In this document: one piece after another, positions 34,753 through 43,782 of the stretch
Layout of the letters: each line of letters begins with the position of its first letter
Position numbering within the stretch: the stretch's first letter is position 1
DNA from: Burkholderia sp. D-99
GTDB taxonomy: Bacteria; Pseudomonadota; Gammaproteobacteria; Burkholderiales; Burkholderiaceae
NCBI RefSeq assembly: GCF_011605345.1
Contig: NZ_JAAOXM010000001.1
Span: 496,001-560,000 of the forward strand
Direction: 5' to 3'
Length of the DNA: 64,000 nucleotides
The notes under the pieces: generated by a model
The model's database searches: none
What the model was told of the DNA's origin: nothing
The model's input: the letters and a program-made list of their open reading frames with translations, nothing else
Position numbers and translations under genes: made by a program

Positions 34753-35568
34753 ATGGAGATGACAGCATCCAATCAACCGGCCGGCGCGATGCCGTTCCGG
34801 ATCGATCGCGCAGACGGCATCGCCGAACTGGTGATCGCCCATCCGCCCGTGAACGCGCTCGACGCGCAGGGCTGGCACGCGCTCTCGCGCGCGCTCGACG
34901 CGCTCGGCAAGGACGACGACGTGCGCGTGATCGTCGTGCGCGGCGAAGGCCGAGGCTTCTGCGCGGGCGTCGACATCAAGGAACTGGCCGCGCATCCGGA
35001 GCGGATCGTGTCGGTCAATGCGGGCAACTACGAGACGTTTCGCGCGGTGCACCGCAACCCGAAGCCGGTGATCGCGGCTGTGCACGGCTTCGTGCTCGGC
35101 GGCGGGATCGGCATCTGCGGTGCGGCGGACATCGTCGTCGCGGCCGACTGCGCACGCTTCGGCGTGCCCGAGATCGACCGCGGCGCGATGGGCGGCGGTG
35201 CGCATCTGCAGCGTCTGTTCGGCGTGCAGAAGGTGCGCGCGATGTACTTCACTGGCGAGATGATCGATGCGGCGGAAGCGTACCGGCTCGGCGCGGTCGA
35301 GCAGGTCGTGACGCGCGACACGCTGCGCGACGCGGCGCTCGCGATCGCCCGCAAGATCGCGGAGAAGAGCCCGGCGATGGTGCGGCTCGCGAAGGAGGCG
35401 CTGAACGGCGTCGAGGACGGCGATCTCGAGGACAAGTACCGCTGGGAGCAGGGTTTCACGCTGCAGGCGTACATGACGAACGACTCGTCGGAAGCCCGTG
35501 CCGCGTTCGTCGAGAAGCGCGACGCGCGTTTCGATGCGCAGGCACCCGCCGAGGAGGCACGCGCATGA
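34753..35568 (+). CDS. echA20: EchA20-like ring-opening hydrolase
   Basis: 271 residues. Crotonase superfamily: PPVNALDAQGW, EGRGFCAGVDIKELAAHP, VHGFVLGGGIGICGAADIVVA, FGVPEIDRGAMGGGAHLQRLF and a YRWEQGFTLQAYM tail. The PPVNA, GRGF-AGVDIKE and YR-EQGFT stretches follow EchA20, which hydrolytically opens ring D of 5-OH/HIEC-CoA. The GGGAGG site fits the ATG at 34753. Overlaps the next gene by four bases. Confidence 0.87.
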   Translation: MEMTASNQPAGAMPFRIDRADGIAELVIAHPPVNALDAQGWHALSRALDALGKDDDVRVIVVRGEGRGFCAGVDIKELAAHPERIVSVNAGNYETFRAVHRNPKPVIAAVHGFVLGGGIGICGAADIVVAADCARFGVPEIDRGAMGGGAHLQRLFGVQKVRAMYFTGEMIDAAEAYRLGAVEQVVTRDTLRDAALAIARKIAEKSPAMVRLAKEALNGVEDGDLEDKYRWEQGFTLQAYMTNDSSEARAAFVEKRDARFDAQAPAEEARA

Positions 35569-36734
35569 ACCTGACCTATACGCCGCAGCAACAGGCGTTT
35601 CGCGCGGAGATCCGCGCATGGCTCGCCGCGCACGTGCCGCGCGAGCGGCTGCCGAGCTTCGACACCGAGGAAGGCTTCGCCGCGCATCGCGAATGGGAGC
35701 GCACGCTGCACTCGGGCCGCTGGAGCATGGTCACGTGGCCGCGCGAACTGGGCGGGCGCGGCTGCGACCTGATCGAGTGGCTGATCTTCGAGGAAGAGTA
35801 CTGGCGCGCCGACGCGCCGATGCGCGTGAACCAGAACGGCATCTTCCTGCTCGGCCCGACGCTGATGGATTTCGGCACCGCGGAGCAGAAGGCGCGTTTC
35901 CTGCCCGCGATGGCGGCCGGCGAGCACGTGTGGGCGCAGGGCTGGTCGGAGCCGAACGCAGGTTCCGACATGGCCGCGATCCGCACGACGGCCGCCCGCA
36001 TCGGCGACGAATACGTGCTGAACGGCCAGAAGATCTGGTCGACGCGCGCGGTGTGGGCCGACTGGCTGTTCGGCCTGTTCCGCAGCGATCCCGAATCGTC
36101 GCGCCACCACGGGCTGACGTTCCTGATGGTGCCGCTGTCCGCGCCGGGCATCACGGTGCGGCCGATCCGCCAACTGAACGGGCAGACCGGCTTCGCGGAA
36201 ATCTTCTTCGACGACGTGCGCGTGCCGGTCGAGAACCGGCTCGCGGCCGAGGGCGCCGGCTGGCAGGTCGCGATGGCGACGGCCGGTTTCGAGCGCGGGC
36301 TGATGCTGCGTTCGCCCGCGCGCTTCCAGCGCACCGCGCAGGCGCTGCGCGACCTGTATCTCGCACACCGCGACAGCGCCGACCGCGACCCGACGCTGCG
36401 CGAGCGCGTGGTGCAGGCATGGATGGATGCGCAGGCGTACGCGCTGTCGACCTACGCGACCGCGAGCCGGCTGCTGAAGGGCGGCCATATCGGCGCGGAG
36501 TCGAGCACCAACAAGGTGTTCTGGTCGGAACTCGACCTGCGCATGCACCAGACCGCGCTCGACATCCTCGGTGCGCACGGCGAAGTCGTCCCGCAGACGC
36601 CCGCGCAACACGCGACGCTCGGCCACTGGCTCGACGGCTTCCTGTTCGCACAGGCCGGCACGATCTACGCGGGCACCAACGAGATCCAGCGCAACATCGT
36701 CGCCGAACGGATGCTCGGCATGCCGCGCGCGTAA
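35565..36734 (+). CDS. acyl-CoA dehydrogenase, catalytic (alpha-like) subunit, FadE31-like
   Basis: 389 residues with full ACAD architecture: WPRELGGRGCDLIEWLIFEEEYW, VWAQGWSEPNAGSDMAAIRT, NGQKIWSTRAVWAD, FEIF-type beta strand FAEIFFDDVRVPVENRL and the C-terminal FAQAGTIYAGTNEIQRNIVAERML motif, which carries the FAD/CoA-active-site region. It is paired with the next gene, which lacks that motif. Paired alpha2beta2 ACADs of this kind (FadE31/FadE32) are known for C/D-ring CoA thioesters. ATGA overlap with echA20. Confidence 0.82.
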   Translation: MNLTYTPQQQAFRAEIRAWLAAHVPRERLPSFDTEEGFAAHREWERTLHSGRWSMVTWPRELGGRGCDLIEWLIFEEEYWRADAPMRVNQNGIFLLGPTLMDFGTAEQKARFLPAMAAGEHVWAQGWSEPNAGSDMAAIRTTAARIGDEYVLNGQKIWSTRAVWADWLFGLFRSDPESSRHHGLTFLMVPLSAPGITVRPIRQLNGQTGFAEIFFDDVRVPVENRLAAEGAGWQVAMATAGFERGLMLRSPARFQRTAQALRDLYLAHRDSADRDPTLRERVVQAWMDAQAYALSTYATASRLLKGGHIGAESSTNKVFWSELDLRMHQTALDILGAHGEVVPQTPAQHATLGHWLDGFLFAQAGTIYAGTNEIQRNIVAERMLGMPRA

Positions 36735-36769
36735 CGGCGCCGGCGCCCCCCTCACTGAACGGACATCGT

Positions 36770-37837
36770 ATGGATTTCGTATTCGATGAAGACCAGGAAG
36801 CGCTCGCGGACAGCGTGAAGCGCCTGCTGATGACCGAGATGACGCCCGAGCTGATCCGCGAGCTCTGGGCGACGCCGACCGGGCGCTCGGATGACCTGTG
36901 GGCGCTGTTCGCGTCGCAGGGGCTGACCGCCGTGTCGGTGCCCGAGGCGCACGGCGGCCTCGGCCTGAGCGAAGCGGAATGGGCGCTGCTCGCACAGACC
37001 TACGGTTACTTCGGCAGCCCCGAACCGCTGCTCGACACGGCGCTCGTGTCGGCCGGCGTGCTCGCGCGGCTGCCGGCGAGCGACTGGCGCGACGCGCTGC
37101 TGCGCGACATCGCCGAAGGGCGCGCGCGCGTCGCGCTCGTGCATCCGGTGAACCCGTATGCGGCCGACGTACACGTTGCGCAAGCGCTCCTGTGCGAGCA
37201 CCGCGGCGAGCTGCATCGCGTCGATCCCGCGCGGTGTGCGTGGCGCGCGGTCGACAGCGTCGACCCGTCGCGGCGGCTGTTCACGCTCGACTGGGAGCCA
37301 TCGGCGGCCACGCGCATCGCGAGCGCCGACGAAGCCGCGCCGCTGCTGAACCGTGCGCTCGACCACGGCGCGTTCGCGGTCGCCGCACAGCTGCTCGGCC
37401 TGACGCAGCGCGTGCTCGACGTCGCGATCGACTACAGCGCGCAGCGCAAGCAGTTCGGCAAGGCGATCGGTTCGTACCAGGCGCTCAAGCACCTGCTTGC
37501 CGATGTCGCGATCCGCTACGAGTTCGCGCGGCCGGTGGTCGCGCGCGCCGCGCAGGCGATCGCCGACGATCACCCGCAGCGTGCAGTGTTCGTATCGCAC
37601 GCGAAGCTCGCGGCGACGTCGGCCGCGCAGCTCGCCGCGCGCCACTCGATGCAGGTGCACGGCGCGATCGGCTACACGTGGGAGCTCGACCTGCAGATCT
37701 TCATGAAGCGCATCTGGGCGCTTTCCGGCAGCTGGGGCGACAGCGCGTTCCACAAGGCCCGCGTGGCAGACGCGATCCTCGGCGACGCGTTGCCGATCGG
37801 CCCCGCGCAGACCTTCGACCTCGAGGAAACGAACTGA
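36770..37837 (+). CDS. acyl-CoA dehydrogenase, non-catalytic (beta-like) subunit, FadE32-like
   Basis: 355 residues. N-terminal ACAD helical domain (MDFVFDEDQEALADSVKRLL, VPEAHGGLGLSEAEWALLAQTYGYFG), degenerate middle, and C-terminal AIDYSAQRKQFGKAIGSYQALKHLLAD and MQVHGAIGYTWELDLQIFMKR. The GTxEIQ motif of the catalytic type is missing, as in FadE32/FadE33. It probably forms an alpha2beta2 enzyme with the preceding protein. Stop and the next start share an A (TGATG). Confidence 0.82.
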   Translation: MDFVFDEDQEALADSVKRLLMTEMTPELIRELWATPTGRSDDLWALFASQGLTAVSVPEAHGGLGLSEAEWALLAQTYGYFGSPEPLLDTALVSAGVLARLPASDWRDALLRDIAEGRARVALVHPVNPYAADVHVAQALLCEHRGELHRVDPARCAWRAVDSVDPSRRLFTLDWEPSAATRIASADEAAPLLNRALDHGAFAVAAQLLGLTQRVLDVAIDYSAQRKQFGKAIGSYQALKHLLADVAIRYEFARPVVARAAQAIADDHPQRAVFVSHAKLAATSAAQLAARHSMQVHGAIGYTWELDLQIFMKRIWALSGSWGDSAFHKARVADAILGDALPIGPAQTFDLEETN

Positions 37838-38988
37838 TGAAACAAGCCTATATCGTTGACGCGCTGCGCACGCCGACCGGCCGCCGCAAGGGCGGGCTCG
37901 CGCACGTGCATGCGGCGGACCTCGGCGGCTTCGTGCTGAAGACGCTCGTCGAACGCAATGCGATTCCGGCGGACGACTACGACGACGTGGTGTTCGGCTG
38001 CGTTGACACGATCGGCCCGCTCGCGGGCAACATCGCACGCACCTGCTGGCTCGCGGCCGGGTTGCCGCTGCAGGTGCCGGGCGTGACGGTCGACCGCCAG
38101 TGCGGGTCGTCGCAGCAGGCCGTGCACTTCGCGGCGCAGGCCGTGATGAGCGGCGTGCAGGACGTGGTGGTCGCCGGCGGCGTGCAAACGATGACGCAGA
38201 TCCCGATTTCGTCCGCGATGACGTGCGCGGCGCCGCTCGGCTTCACTGATCCGTTCTCGGGCAGCACCGGCTGGCGCGCGCGCTTCGGCGATGCGCCGGT
38301 GTCGCAGTTCGTCGCCGCGCAGCGGATCGCCGATCACTGGAACCTGTCGCGCGATGCGATGGAGCGCTATGCGCTCGAAAGCCACCGCCGTGCGGTCGCG
38401 GCGATCGAGGCCGGCCATTTCAAGCGGGAAATCGTGCCGTTCGAGGGCGTGATGCACGACGAGACGCCGCGCCCCGACACGTCGTTGGAAAAGATGGCGA
38501 CGCTCGAGCCGCTTACGCCGGGCGGCTCGCTGACGGCCGCCGTCGCGAGCCAGACCTGCGACGCGGCTGCCGCATTGCTGATCGTGTCCGAGGACGCGCT
38601 GAAGCGCTACGGCCTCACGCCGCGGGCGCGCATTCACCACCTGAGCGTGCTCGGCGACGATCCGCTGTGGATGCTGACCGCGCCGATCCCGGCGACCAAG
38701 GCCGCGTTGAAGAAGAGCGGGCTCGACTGGTCGCAGATCGACGTCGTCGAGATGAACGAAGCGTTCGCGTCGGTCGCCCAGGCGTGGCTGGCGGACACGC
38801 GGTTTCCGCACGAAAAGACCAACCCGAACGGCGGCGGCATCGCGCTCGGCCATCCGCTCGGCGCGACCGGTGCGCGGCTGATGACGACGCTGTTGCACGA
38901 GCTGGAGCGCACGGGCGGTCGTTACGGATTGCAGACGATGTGCGAAGGCGGTGGCCTCGCGAACGTCACGATCATCGAGCGCCTGTGA
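37837..38988 (+). CDS. fadA6: thiolase FadA6-like
   Basis: 383 residues. Acetyl-CoA acyltransferase fold with nucleophile Cys89 in VDRQCGSSQQAVHFAAQAVMSG, His in GIALGHPLGATGARL and second Cys in TMCEGGGLANVTIIERL. The segments VFGCVDTIGPLAGNIARTCW and QIPISSAMT match FadA6 closely as I recall it. FadA6 carries out a thiolytic step late in C/D-ring degradation. Starts on the shared A of TGATG. Confidence 0.9.
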   Translation: MKQAYIVDALRTPTGRRKGGLAHVHAADLGGFVLKTLVERNAIPADDYDDVVFGCVDTIGPLAGNIARTCWLAAGLPLQVPGVTVDRQCGSSQQAVHFAAQAVMSGVQDVVVAGGVQTMTQIPISSAMTCAAPLGFTDPFSGSTGWRARFGDAPVSQFVAAQRIADHWNLSRDAMERYALESHRRAVAAIEAGHFKREIVPFEGVMHDETPRPDTSLEKMATLEPLTPGGSLTAAVASQTCDAAAALLIVSEDALKRYGLTPRARIHHLSVLGDDPLWMLTAPIPATKAALKKSGLDWSQIDVVEMNEAFASVAQAWLADTRFPHEKTNPNGGGIALGHPLGATGARLMTTLLHELERTGGRYGLQTMCEGGGLANVTIIERL

Positions 38989-39029
38989 GCGCGTCACTTT
39001 CACGAACTCACGATCCAAGAGGCACCAGC

Positions 39030-39908
39030 ATGGGAATCTGTAACGGACGCAACGTCATCATCACCGGCGCGGGCGGCGGGCTCGGGCGCGAATACGCACT
39101 CGCGTTCGCGGCCGAGGGCGCGGCGGTCGTCGTCAACGACATCCGGCACGACGCGGCGCAGACAGTCGTCGACGAGATCGCACGGCGCGGCGGCCGCGCG
39201 CTCGCGAATTCCGACGACATCACGCAGACCGACACCGCGCAGCGGATCGTCGACGCGGCACGCGAAGCGTTCGGCGACGTGCACGTGCTTGTCAACAACG
39301 CGGGCATCTGCCGCGACAAGATGTTCACGAGCATGACCGAGCAGGACTGGGACGACGTGATGCGCGTGCACCTGCGCGGCCACTTCTGCCTGTCGAGCGT
39401 GCTGGCGCGCGTATGGCGCGATGCGGCGAAAGCGGGCCACGCGGTCGATGCGCGAATCGTCAATACGAGTTCCGGCGCCGGGCTCCAAGGCTCGATCGGC
39501 CAGTCGAACTACGGCGCTGCGAAAGCGGGCATCGCCGCGCTCACGCTGATGCAGGCGGCCGAGCTGCAGCGCTACGGCGTGCGCGTGAACGCGCTCGCGC
39601 CGGCCGCGCGCACGTCGATGACCGAAGGCGTGTTCGCCGACATGATGAAGAAGCCCGAAGACGGCGGCTTCGATTATTTCGATCCGGCCAACGTCGCGCC
39701 GCTCGTCGTGTGGCTCGGCAGCACGTTGTCGGTTGACGTGACGGGCCAGGTGTTCGAGGTCGCGGGCGGGATGATCGCGGTCGCGGAAGGCTGGCGCACG
39801 GGCCCGAGCGTCGACCGCGGCGCGCGCTGGGCGACCGCCGAGGTGGGCGCGGCAGTCGCGCAGCTGCTCGCCGATGCGCGGCCCGCGCAGCGCGTGTACG
39901 GGAGCTGA
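39030..39908 (+). CDS. ipdF: SDR, IpdF-like 5-hydroxy-HIP-CoA dehydrogenase
   Basis: 292 residues from ATG at 39030. Classical SDR: VIITGAGGGLGREYALAFA, VLVNNAGICRDKMFTSMTEQDWDDVMRVHLRGHF (a signature of this multifunctional-enzyme-type SDR group), NTSSGAGLQGSIGQSNYGAAKAG (Ser, Tyr, Lys intact). Long C-terminal tail (about 50 residues past the core) is as in IpdF. IpdF oxidises the 5-hydroxyl of HIP-CoA. Located between fadA6 and another ACAD pair in the same operon. Confidence 0.78.
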   Translation: MGICNGRNVIITGAGGGLGREYALAFAAEGAAVVVNDIRHDAAQTVVDEIARRGGRALANSDDITQTDTAQRIVDAAREAFGDVHVLVNNAGICRDKMFTSMTEQDWDDVMRVHLRGHFCLSSVLARVWRDAAKAGHAVDARIVNTSSGAGLQGSIGQSNYGAAKAGIAALTLMQAAELQRYGVRVNALAPAARTSMTEGVFADMMKKPEDGGFDYFDPANVAPLVVWLGSTLSVDVTGQVFEVAGGMIAVAEGWRTGPSVDRGARWATAEVGAAVAQLLADARPAQRVYGS

Positions 39909-39910
39909 GC

Positions 39911-41278
39911 ATGGATCTGGCGCTCACCGACGAACAGGCGATGATCCGCGACGCGGCGGCCGATGTGCTCGCCGAACGCAGCGCGTCCGCCGACGTGCGC
40001 CGCGCGATCGAGCAGTCCGCGGGCCGCGACGATGCGCTGTGGGCCACGCTCGCGGGCGAGCTCGGCTGGAACGCGCTCGCGCTGCCGGAGGCGGCGGGCG
40101 GGCTCGGCCTCGGCGCGGTCGAACAGACGGTGTTGATGGAACAGCTCGGCCGGCGCGTCGCGTGCGTGCCGTATTTTTCGACAGCGTGCCTCGCGGCGAC
40201 CGCGCTCGCCGGCTGCGACACGCCTTCGGCGACCGCGCTCGCCGGCTGCGACACGCCTTCGGCGACCGGCTGGCTCGCGAAGATCGCCGAAGGCGCGTGC
40301 AGCGCGACGCTGGCCCTGCCGTTCGACTGGCCGTTCGGCGAGCCGGGTGGCACACGGGGCGGCCGGCCATATGGCGGGCCGGGCGCCGATGCGTTCGGCG
40401 CATCTTTCGGCGACTCGTTCGACGCCCCGGCCGGGGCGCGAGCGCTTCCGTTCATCGCGGAAGAAACCGCGGCCGGCTTCGCGTTGTCCGGCGTCACAGC
40501 ACAAGTGCTCGACGGCGCACGCGCCGACCTGCTGCTGGTTCCGGCGCGGATCGCGAACGAAGGGCAGTCGGTCGGCCTGTTCGCGATCGACATGACCGCC
40601 GGCGCAGCCGGCGTGGCGGTGACACCGCTCGATACGCTCGACGCGACGCGGCCGCTCGCGCGGATTGCGCTCGACGACGTGCGCGTGAGCCGCGACGCGC
40701 TGATCGCGGGCCGCGACGCCACGGCGATCCTCGAACGTGCCGCCTGGTTCGCCGCGCTCGCGCTGGCCGCCGAACAGCTCGGCGGTGCGCAGCAATGTCT
40801 CGACCTGACGCTCGACTACACGAGCGAGCGCGTGCAGTTCGGCCGCGCGATCGCGTCGTTCCAGGCCGTCAAGCATCGCTGCGCGCAGATGATGGTGCTG
40901 ATCGAATCCGCGCGCTCGGCCGTGCTCGGCGCGGCGCACGCATGGGATGCGGAAGCGGGCGGTGCGACGCCCGGTGCCGCGCTGCGTGCCGACATTGCCG
41001 CCGCGAAAGCCGCCGCGAACGACGCGTATGCGTTCTGCGCACAGGAAGCGATCCAGTTGCACGGCGGCGTCGGCTTTACGTGGGAATACGACCCGCATCT
41101 CTACTTCAAGCGCGCGCAGGCATCGGGTGCGCAGTTCGGCAGCACGCCGCAACTGCTCGAATGGATCGCGTCCCATGCGATCGACGGCGGCGCATCGCAG
41201 CGCGACGACGCGCTCGCGACGCAGCCCCTTTCTCTGGCAGCGCGCCCATCCGCCGCACGCGCAGGAGCCCTTCAATGA
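39911..41278 (+). CDS. acyl-CoA dehydrogenase beta-like subunit with an expanded linker
   Basis: 455 residues, about 80-100 longer than its relatives. N-terminal ALTDEQAMIRDAAADVLAE and GGLGLGAVEQTVLMEQLGRR; C-terminal DYTSERVQFGRAIASFQAVKHRCAQM and IQLHGGVGFTWEYDPHLYFKR. The catalytic GTxEIQ motif is absent. Residues about 98-120 contain an exact 11-residue duplication (ALAGCDTPSAT twice) and about 140-177 a Gly/Pro/Ala/Phe-rich insert (PFGEPGGTRGGRPYGG). It overlaps fadE30 by four bases, so it is probably the partner subunit of FadE30 here. Confidence 0.82.
   Translation: MDLALTDEQAMIRDAAADVLAERSASADVRRAIEQSAGRDDALWATLAGELGWNALALPEAAGGLGLGAVEQTVLMEQLGRRVACVPYFSTACLAATALAGCDTPSATALAGCDTPSATGWLAKIAEGACSATLALPFDWPFGEPGGTRGGRPYGGPGADAFGASFGDSFDAPAGARALPFIAEETAAGFALSGVTAQVLDGARADLLLVPARIANEGQSVGLFAIDMTAGAAGVAVTPLDTLDATRPLARIALDDVRVSRDALIAGRDATAILERAAWFAALALAAEQLGGAQQCLDLTLDYTSERVQFGRAIASFQAVKHRCAQMMVLIESARSAVLGAAHAWDAEAGGATPGAALRADIAAAKAAANDAYAFCAQEAIQLHGGVGFTWEYDPHLYFKRAQASGAQFGSTPQLLEWIASHAIDGGASQRDDALATQPLSLAARPSAARAGALQ
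40202..40267 (+). repeat. exact 33-bp in-frame tandem duplication
   Basis: Two identical 33-bp units (40202-40234 and 40235-40267) inside the ACAD beta-subunit gene encode ALAGCDTPSAT twice. The length is a multiple of three, so the frame is kept. It looks recent, since no base differs. Confidence 0.9.
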
Positions 41279-42477
41279 ACAGCGAAACGCGTGAACAGCA
41301 ATTGCGGCACGAAGTGGCCGACTGGGTGCGCTCGCACCTGAGCGGCGACTTCGCGTGCCTGAAATACCGCGGCGGCCCCGGCGACGAGGAAGCGTGGCCC
41401 GAGCTGCGCAAGGCGTGGGAACGGGAAATGGCGCAGGGCGGCTGGACCGGGCTCGGCTGGCCGACCGCCGCCGGCGGACGCGGCTTCTCGGTCGCCGAAC
41501 AGGTGATCTTCCACGAGGAATACGCACGCGCGGGCGGCCCCGGGCGGATGGGCCACATCGGCGAAGGGCTGCTCGGGCCGACGCTCGTCGCGTGCGGCAC
41601 CGACGACCAGCGCGCGCGTTTCCTGCCCGGCATCCTGGCGGGCACGCAGTTCTGGTGCCAGGGCTATTCGGAGCCGGGCGCGGGTTCCGACCTGGCCAAC
41701 GTGCGTACGCGTGCCGAACCGGACGTGGACGGCACGTGGCGCGTCTACGGCCAGAAGGTCTGGACGTCGCTCGCACACGATTCCGACTGGATCTTCGTGC
41801 TTGCGCGCACCGATCCCGAATCGAAGGGCAACAAGGGGCTGTCGTTCCTGCTGATGCCGCTCGACCAGCCGGGCATCGAGATCCGGCCGATCAAGCAGCT
41901 CAACGGCGGTGCCGAATTCAACGAAGTGTTCTTCGACGGCGCGCGTGCCGATGCGCGCGACCTCGTCGGCGCGCCCGGCGACGGCTGGCGGATCGCGATG
42001 ACGTTGCTCGGCTTCGAACGCGGGATGTCGACGCTCGGCCAGCAGATGCAGTTCGTCCGCGAACTCGAATGGGTGATCGACGCCGCGCGCGAATCGGGCG
42101 CGGACCGCGACCCCGTGCTGCGCCAGCGGATCGGCCGGGCGTGGGCCGGGCTGCGCGTGATGCGCTACAACGCGCTGCGGATGCTGTCCGGCGCGGACGA
42201 CGCCGATGGCGGGGCCACCGCGCCGCTGCGCCGCGAGGCGCTGATCTACAAGTATTTCTGGTCGAACTGGCACCGCGACCTCGGTCAGCTCGCGATGGAC
42301 GCGCTTGGGTCTCGCGCGAACGTGATCGATCCGGTCGACGAAAGGCTCACCCATCTGCAGCGCGTATTCCTGTTCTCCCGTGCGGACACGATCTACGCCG
42401 GCACCAACGAAATCCAGCTCAACATCATGGCCGAGCGCGGGCTCGGCATGCCCAGAGAACCACGAGGCAAAGCATGA
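41275..42477 (+). CDS. fadE30: acyl-CoA dehydrogenase FadE30-like
   Basis: 400 residues. Close to FadE30 as remembered: LSGDFACLKYRGGPGDEE, LGWPTAAGGRGFSVAEQVIFHEEYARAG, FWCQGYSEPGAGSDLANV, GQKVWTSLAHDSDWIFVLART, NGGAEFNEVFFDGARAD, GFERGMSTLGQQM, and the catalytic-type end FLFSRADTIYAGTNEIQLNIMAERGLGMPRE. FadE30 dehydrogenates 5-OH-HIP-CoA in the first beta-oxidation cycle of the propionate side chain. ATGA overlaps on both sides tie it to its neighbours. Confidence 0.87.
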   Translation: MNSETREQQLRHEVADWVRSHLSGDFACLKYRGGPGDEEAWPELRKAWEREMAQGGWTGLGWPTAAGGRGFSVAEQVIFHEEYARAGGPGRMGHIGEGLLGPTLVACGTDDQRARFLPGILAGTQFWCQGYSEPGAGSDLANVRTRAEPDVDGTWRVYGQKVWTSLAHDSDWIFVLARTDPESKGNKGLSFLLMPLDQPGIEIRPIKQLNGGAEFNEVFFDGARADARDLVGAPGDGWRIAMTLLGFERGMSTLGQQMQFVRELEWVIDAARESGADRDPVLRQRIGRAWAGLRVMRYNALRMLSGADDADGGATAPLRREALIYKYFWSNWHRDLGQLAMDALGSRANVIDPVDERLTHLQRVFLFSRADTIYAGTNEIQLNIMAERGLGMPREPRGKA

Positions 42478-43274
42478 CCGAACCCCAGATCCAGAAAGCG
42501 CCGGCGTACGTGCCGGGCCACCAGCTGCTCGCCGGCAAATCGGTGCTGATCACGGCCGCCGCCGGCGCCGGCATCGGCTTCGCGGCCGCGCGCCGTTGCG
42601 CGGAAGAAGGCTGCCGCGCGCTGTTCATCTCCGACATCCACGAAAAGCGCCTCGAACAGGCCGTCGAGACGCTGCGCGCCGAAACGGGGCTGCAACAGGT
42701 CTACGGCCGCCTGTGCAACGTCGCGGTCGAGGCCGACGTGCAGGCGCTCGTCGCCGAAGCCCAGGACAAGCTCGACGGCGTCGACGTGCTGATCAACAAC
42801 GCGGGGCTCGGCGGATCCACCCGCATCGTCGATATGGACGATGCCGAATGGTCGCGCGTGATCGACATTAGCCTCACCGGGACGTTCCGGATGACGCGCG
42901 CGATGCTGCCGCACATGCAGGCCCGAGGCCGCGGCGCGATCGTCAACAACGCATCGGTGCTCGGCTGGCGCGCACAGGCGGAACAGGCGCACTACGCGGC
43001 CGCGAAGGCGGGCGTGATGGCGCTCACGCGCTGCGCGGCGCTCGAGGCGTCGCCGTACGGCGTGCGCATCAACGCGGTCGCACCGAGCATCGCGATGCAC
43101 GATTTTCTGAAGAAGTCGGCTCCGGCCGACCTGCTGAATCAACTGGCGTCGCGCGAAGCCTTCGGGCGCGCCGCCGAAGTCTGGGAGGTCGCGAACGTGA
43201 TGGTGTTTCTTGCAAGCGATTACGCGTCGTACATGACGGGCGAAGTGCTGTCGGTCAGCAGCCAGCACGCATGA
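42474..43274 (+). CDS. SDR of the Rv3548c type
   Basis: 266 residues. SDR core with [69 protein letters not shown] (catalytic Ser/Tyr/Lys all present) and [25 protein letters not shown]. The SVLGWRAQ...[15 protein letters not shown] and SSQHx ending follow an SDR of the mycobacterial KstR2 regulon (Rv3548c) as I recall it; its biochemical step is not settled. ATGA overlaps with fadE30 and with the next gene. Confidence 0.83.
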   Translation: MTEPQIQKAPAYVPGHQLLAGKSVLITAAAGAGIGFAAARRCAEEGCRALFISDIHEKRLEQAVETLRAETGLQQVYGRLCNVAVEADVQALVAEAQDKLDGVDVLINNAGLGGSTRIVDMDDAEWSRVIDISLTGTFRMTRAMLPHMQARGRGAIVNNASVLGWRAQAEQAHYAAAKAGVMALTRCAALEASPYGVRINAVAPSIAMHDFLKKSAPADLLNQLASREAFGRAAEVWEVANVMVFLASDYASYMTGEVLSVSSQHA

Positions 43275-43759
43275 TGAGCACGACCCTCGACCCCGTGCGC
43301 GCGGCGCCTCGCGTGTTCGCGCATCCCGGCGAACTCGCGGCGGCTGTCGGCGACACGCTCGGCGGGAGCGCCTGGCTCGCGATCGACCAGATCCGCATCG
43401 ACGGCTTCGCCGACGCGACGGGCGACCACCAGTGGGTCCATGTCGACCCGGTGCGCGCGAAGGACGGCCCGTTCGGCGCGTGCATCGCGCACGGCTACCT
43501 GACGCTGTCGCTCGTCAATCATTTCCTGCCGCAGATCGTGCGCATCGACGGCGCGCGGCTCGGCGTCAACTATGGCTGCGACAGGATCCGGTTCCCCGCG
43601 CCGGTGAAGGTCGGCGCGCGCGTGCGCGGCGTCGGCGAGCTGTTGCGCGTCGAGCCGCTCGAAGGCGGCGTGCAGGCGTGGATACGCGTGACCGTCGAGA
43701 TCGACGGCGGGGCCAAGCCCGGCTGTGTGGCCGACACGATAAGCCGCTACTACTTTTAG
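43271..43759 (+). CDS. MaoC-type (R)-enoyl-CoA hydratase
   Basis: 162 residues. Hot-dog fold with the hydratase-2 motif: [39 protein letters not shown] (Asp-x5-His pair GDHQWVH region). MaoC proteins hydrate trans-enoyl-CoA to (R)-3-hydroxyacyl-CoA. In this operon it could supply the hydratase for side-chain or ring-derived acyl-CoAs. Overlaps the SDR gene by four bases; an extra Met at position 2 is an alternative start. Confidence 0.88.
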   Translation: MMSTTLDPVRAAPRVFAHPGELAAAVGDTLGGSAWLAIDQIRIDGFADATGDHQWVHVDPVRAKDGPFGACIAHGYLTLSLVNHFLPQIVRIDGARLGVNYGCDRIRFPAPVKVGARVRGVGELLRVEPLEGGVQAWIRVTVEIDGGAKPGCVADTISRYYF

Positions 43760-43782
43760 TTCGAGATTCAGAGAGGCAGCAC

